Below are positions 4,424-6,461 of a stretch of 6,461 nt of DNA, one piece after another; position 1 is the stretch's first letter; each line of letters starts with the position of its first letter. The DNA is from Candidatus Omnitrophota bacterium (lineage in GTDB: Bacteria; Omnitrophota; Omnitrophia; Omnitrophales; JACROU01). The notes below the pieces were generated by a model. That model did no database searches. It had not been told where the DNA came from and saw nothing but the letters and a program-made list of their open reading frames with translations. The stretch covers positions 1-6,461 of the forward strand of contig JACQQR010000163.1 of NCBI GenBank assembly GCA_016206875.1, given 5' to 3'. The position numbers and the translations under genes are program-made.

Positions 4424-6286
4424 CTATTCAAGCCCTGTCTCGACCAACTTTTGCGCTACCTCAAACTGAGCCGCAATTTCTGCTTCAGTTCGGGCCGGGG
4501 TCAGCGAGCGGTTTCCTACACGGAATACAGCAGAGGGAGCTTCCGTGAAAATCTCCGGCGCCAATCGCTTGATATCCATCCGCACTGATGGAAGAGCAAG
4601 CACTGTTTCTTGAAGCGCCTCTGTTAGAGCATCCTTTGGATTTCCAATCACGGCAACAGAAAGTTCCGGATAAAACCATTCAATCAAGGCACTGCCGTAG
4701 GCAGCGGCGAAATGAGAGAATTGCTGATAACGCGGCGCAAAAAATCGCAAAATGGCACGCGCTTTATTTCGGTGGCTTTCTTTTCCCGTAAGACGGGCCA
4801 TGTGAATATACACTCGGGCCATCAAGCAATTTTCAACCAAAGGCACTTCCCGTTTCTTTAAATTGCCAAGCGCGTTGGGGTCGTCTGTCATATCAAAAAA
4901 AATTCCCTCACCCGTTCCAAAGTTCTTTTCTACAATCTTGAGCAATCGCCCGACAGATTGTAGATATTTTTCGTCTCCGGTCACCCGAAACGCTTCCAAA
5001 AGCGCCTTAAGTGTCCACACCTGATCCTCCAAAATTAAAATTGATTTTTTTGACTCGGGAAACACATGCTTCATTCCCCCTTTAGGTTCGAAAGACACCT
5101 CCATAAGAAAATCCAAAGCCCGAAGCGCTTTGGAAGCAGCCCCCGAATCGCCCAATCGCCCGGCGGCCTCCAACAACACACTGATGATTTGAGCGCAAGA
5201 ATTCGTATACACATTCCGGTCCACAGCCGGGCTTCCCAGTTCCAAACGCTTGGCCTTTGTGTAGCTGTAGTACACAGCTCCCGGAATGACGGCCGTTTCT
5301 TCCGTCCGGTCAAGGCGGGTAGCCGTTAAAAATAAATCTGCGGCCTGGCTTCCAAAATATCCCCCCAAGCTTTCGTCGTGCAAAAATTCGTCCGCATAAG
5401 ATACAGTGGCATCAATCCGGACAGCATCCTGGGCTTGATGAAAGATCTTCTTGCTCCAGATAAAATCGCGAAGCAAAAGGGCATTCACCGAAAGTATTTT
5501 TTCATATTGAGGCTCAGTCCAGTCTCTCTTCGAAGCGTAACGAAAAAATCCCCCCGTCTCCGCATCGAATAATTTCGCTTCTCCCTCAAGAAAGCCCTGC
5601 AACATGCTCCGGGCTTTTGCATCCGGCCGCGTTTCGCCGATCAGGAAAAGGAATTCCGTAACTTCAGGCGCGGGAGACTTCTCTGCTTTGCCGATGCCTC
5701 CCAATTCATCGTCGGCGTTTATGAGAATGGAGGCCAAAATTTTATCGATAAAACTGGGCGCAAAATCTTCGTCCCGGGCCTCCTCAAGTGCCTTTTTTAA
5801 AAACAACCCGTACTCTTTGATTTCCGCATCCGCCTTTTTATCAAATTCTTCCCGATGCTCTTTAAACACCCTCTCAATTTCCGAAGTGGCGTTTTTCATT
5901 TGCGCCGGAGATAGAAAAGTGGCTCCAATCACCACATTGCCTTCCGGGGTTAAAAACAACGTGGAAGGCCACCCGCCCATGTTGTAACGGGCATGAATAT
6001 CCGGCCTCAAATCGGTGTTCACTCGAATGGGCACCAGCGACTCGCGAATCCAAAAAATGATGTCGGGGTCCTTAAAGGTCTCCACGTCCATCACGTAGCA
6101 CCAATGGCACCAGCTGGAGGTCAAATAAAGAAGAATGGGTTTATTTTCTTTTTTCGCGTACTCAAACGCATTCTCGCCCCATTCAAACCATTGGATACCT
6201 TGAGAGGTAGTTTGCGGAATTGCGGGCGGCTGAAAAGAAAAAATCACGAGTAATAATGAAGTAAAGCTAAATAATTTCTTGAGCAT
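4424..6286 (-). CDS. Exported thioredoxin-fold/DUF255 protein, YyaL (COG1331) type
   Basis: The product has 620 residues. Residues 1-25 look like a signal peptide (MLKKLF, then FTSLLLVIFSF), so it is probably exported. Cleavage near 22-25 is a guess and there is no lipobox cysteine. Residues about 31-145 form a thioredoxin-like DUF255 domain: IQWFEWGENAFEYAKKENKP, the redox pair C60-H-W-C63, RVNTDLRPDI and the cis-proline loop GGWPSTLFLTPEG (P107). The remainder (about 175-540) matches the alpha/alpha-barrel part of YyaL/spermatogenesis-associated protein 20 relatives: GGIGKAEKSPAP, GGFFRY near 245, DWTEPQYEKIL near 255-264, GGYFGSQAAD near 308-317 and WTLKALLEA. The familiar PHFEKML motif has become PQYEKIL, and the usual DAD reads AAD. 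The family's reaction is not settled; a thiol-disulfide role for the first domain is likely. The start is set by the signal peptide, since the nearest AGGA lies 14 bases away. The stop codon lies inside the direct repeat of the adjoining element. Confidence 0.85.
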   Translation of the reverse strand: MLKKLFSFTSLLLVIFSFQPPAIPQTTSQGIQWFEWGENAFEYAKKENKPILLYLTSSWCHWCYVMDVETFKDPDIIFWIRESLVPIRVNTDLRPDIHARYNMGGWPSTLFLTPEGNVVIGATFLSPAQMKNATSEIERVFKEHREEFDKKADAEIKEYGLFLKKALEEARDEDFAPSFIDKILASILINADDELGGIGKAEKSPAPEVTEFLFLIGETRPDAKARSMLQGFLEGEAKLFDAETGGFFRYASKRDWTEPQYEKILSVNALLLRDFIWSKKIFHQAQDAVRIDATVSYADEFLHDESLGGYFGSQAADLFLTATRLDRTEETAVIPGAVYYSYTKAKRLELGSPAVDRNVYTNSCAQIISVLLEAAGRLGDSGAASKALRALDFLMEVSFEPKGGMKHVFPESKKSILILEDQVWTLKALLEAFRVTGDEKYLQSVGRLLKIVEKNFGTGEGIFFDMTDDPNALGNLKKREVPLVENCLMARVYIHMARLTGKESHRNKARAILRFFAPRYQQFSHFAAAYGSALIEWFYPELSVAVIGNPKDALTEALQETVLALPSVRMDIKRLAPEIFTEAPSAVFRVGNRSLTPARTEAEIAAQFEVAQKLVETGLE

Positions 6287-6355
6287 ATTAGTACACTGTT
6301 TCCTAAGTTCGTATAGGGTTTAGGCGTCCCGGCGGCCCATCAATGTATCTCGCGG

Positions 6356-6461
6356 CCCCTCTCCCTTTCTAAGGGAGAGGGGAAGGGGTGAGGGTTTAGA
6401 ATTTCGTACCCTTTTCACCACCCACCCTCACCCTTAATCCCTCTCCCTCTCACGAGGGAGA
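6356..6461. repeat. Inverted-repeat element with nested hairpins (runs off window)
   Basis: The left part is a perfect 12-base hairpin, CCCCTCTCCCTT (6356-6367) with AAGGGAGAGGGG (6371-6382) over a TCT loop, followed by GGGTGAGGGT (6386-6395). After a 28-base spacer the inverse ACCCTCACCC (6424-6433) appears. A second hairpin follows (TCTCCCT 6443-6449 with AGGGAGA 6455-6461), cut by the window edge. The whole is a large imperfect inverted repeat of at least 106 bases. It lies 70 bases upstream of the DUF255 start, so it may sit in or before that gene's promoter region. I found no convincing promoter in 6287-6355. Confidence 0.75.

Noticed and set aside
4280..4429. CRISPR array
   Set aside because: The repeats are inverted palindromes of different sequence rather than regularly spaced direct repeats with unique spacers.
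6287..6355. Promoter for the DUF255 gene
   Set aside because: TTGATG followed by TAAACC or TATACG gives poor boxes at poor spacing, so I do not call it.

Overview
This looks like a chromosomal piece of an uncultured bacterium. It joins the 5' end of a 16S rRNA gene to a short run of housekeeping and regulatory genes. Three kinds of palindromic repeat sit in the gaps. The 16S fragment reads GGATTAGGCATGCAAGTCG just after the universal AGAGTTTGATC start. That wording is common in the PVC group, Omnitrophota and Elusimicrobia. My best guess is Omnitrophota or a relative, inferred from remembered 16S wording and gene style rather than from a search.

Layout, left to right. 1-340 is the 5' part of a 16S rRNA gene on the minus strand, cut by the window edge. 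341-605 is its leader and promoter: consensus -35 and -10 boxes with a 17-base gap, then a hairpin, a boxA-like and a boxC-like element in the order known from E. coli rrn leaders. 606-842 is the gap between the rRNA promoter and the promoter of a divergent gene, and holds a degenerate hairpin repeat. 843-1481 (+) encodes an XRE-type helix-turn-helix protein with a C-terminal cupin domain. It overlaps tail to tail, by 33 bases, with 1449-2291 (-), a two-receiver response regulator without an output domain. That gene lies 17 bases behind glmS (2309-4153, -), so the two probably form an operon.

4154-4423 is a repeat-rich gap. It holds a 31-base hairpin just before the glmS ribosome binding site and a 135-base element with 25-base inverted ends, three internal palindromes and flanking direct repeats. 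The copy of the direct repeat on the gene side contains the stop codon of the next gene. 4424-6286 (-) encodes an exported thioredoxin-fold/DUF255 protein of the YyaL (COG1331) type. 6356-6461 is a purine/pyrimidine-rich inverted-repeat element running off the window.

Functionally, GlmS makes glucosamine-6-phosphate for cell-wall and envelope sugars. The response regulator may sense or relay a signal in the same transcript, but the sequence does not show a partner kinase. The HTH-cupin protein is a likely ligand-responsive transcription factor with its own promoter. I see no phage, CRISPR, toxin or biosynthetic system. The unusual content is the regulatory DNA, the mobile-like palindromes and the degenerate domains in two proteins.
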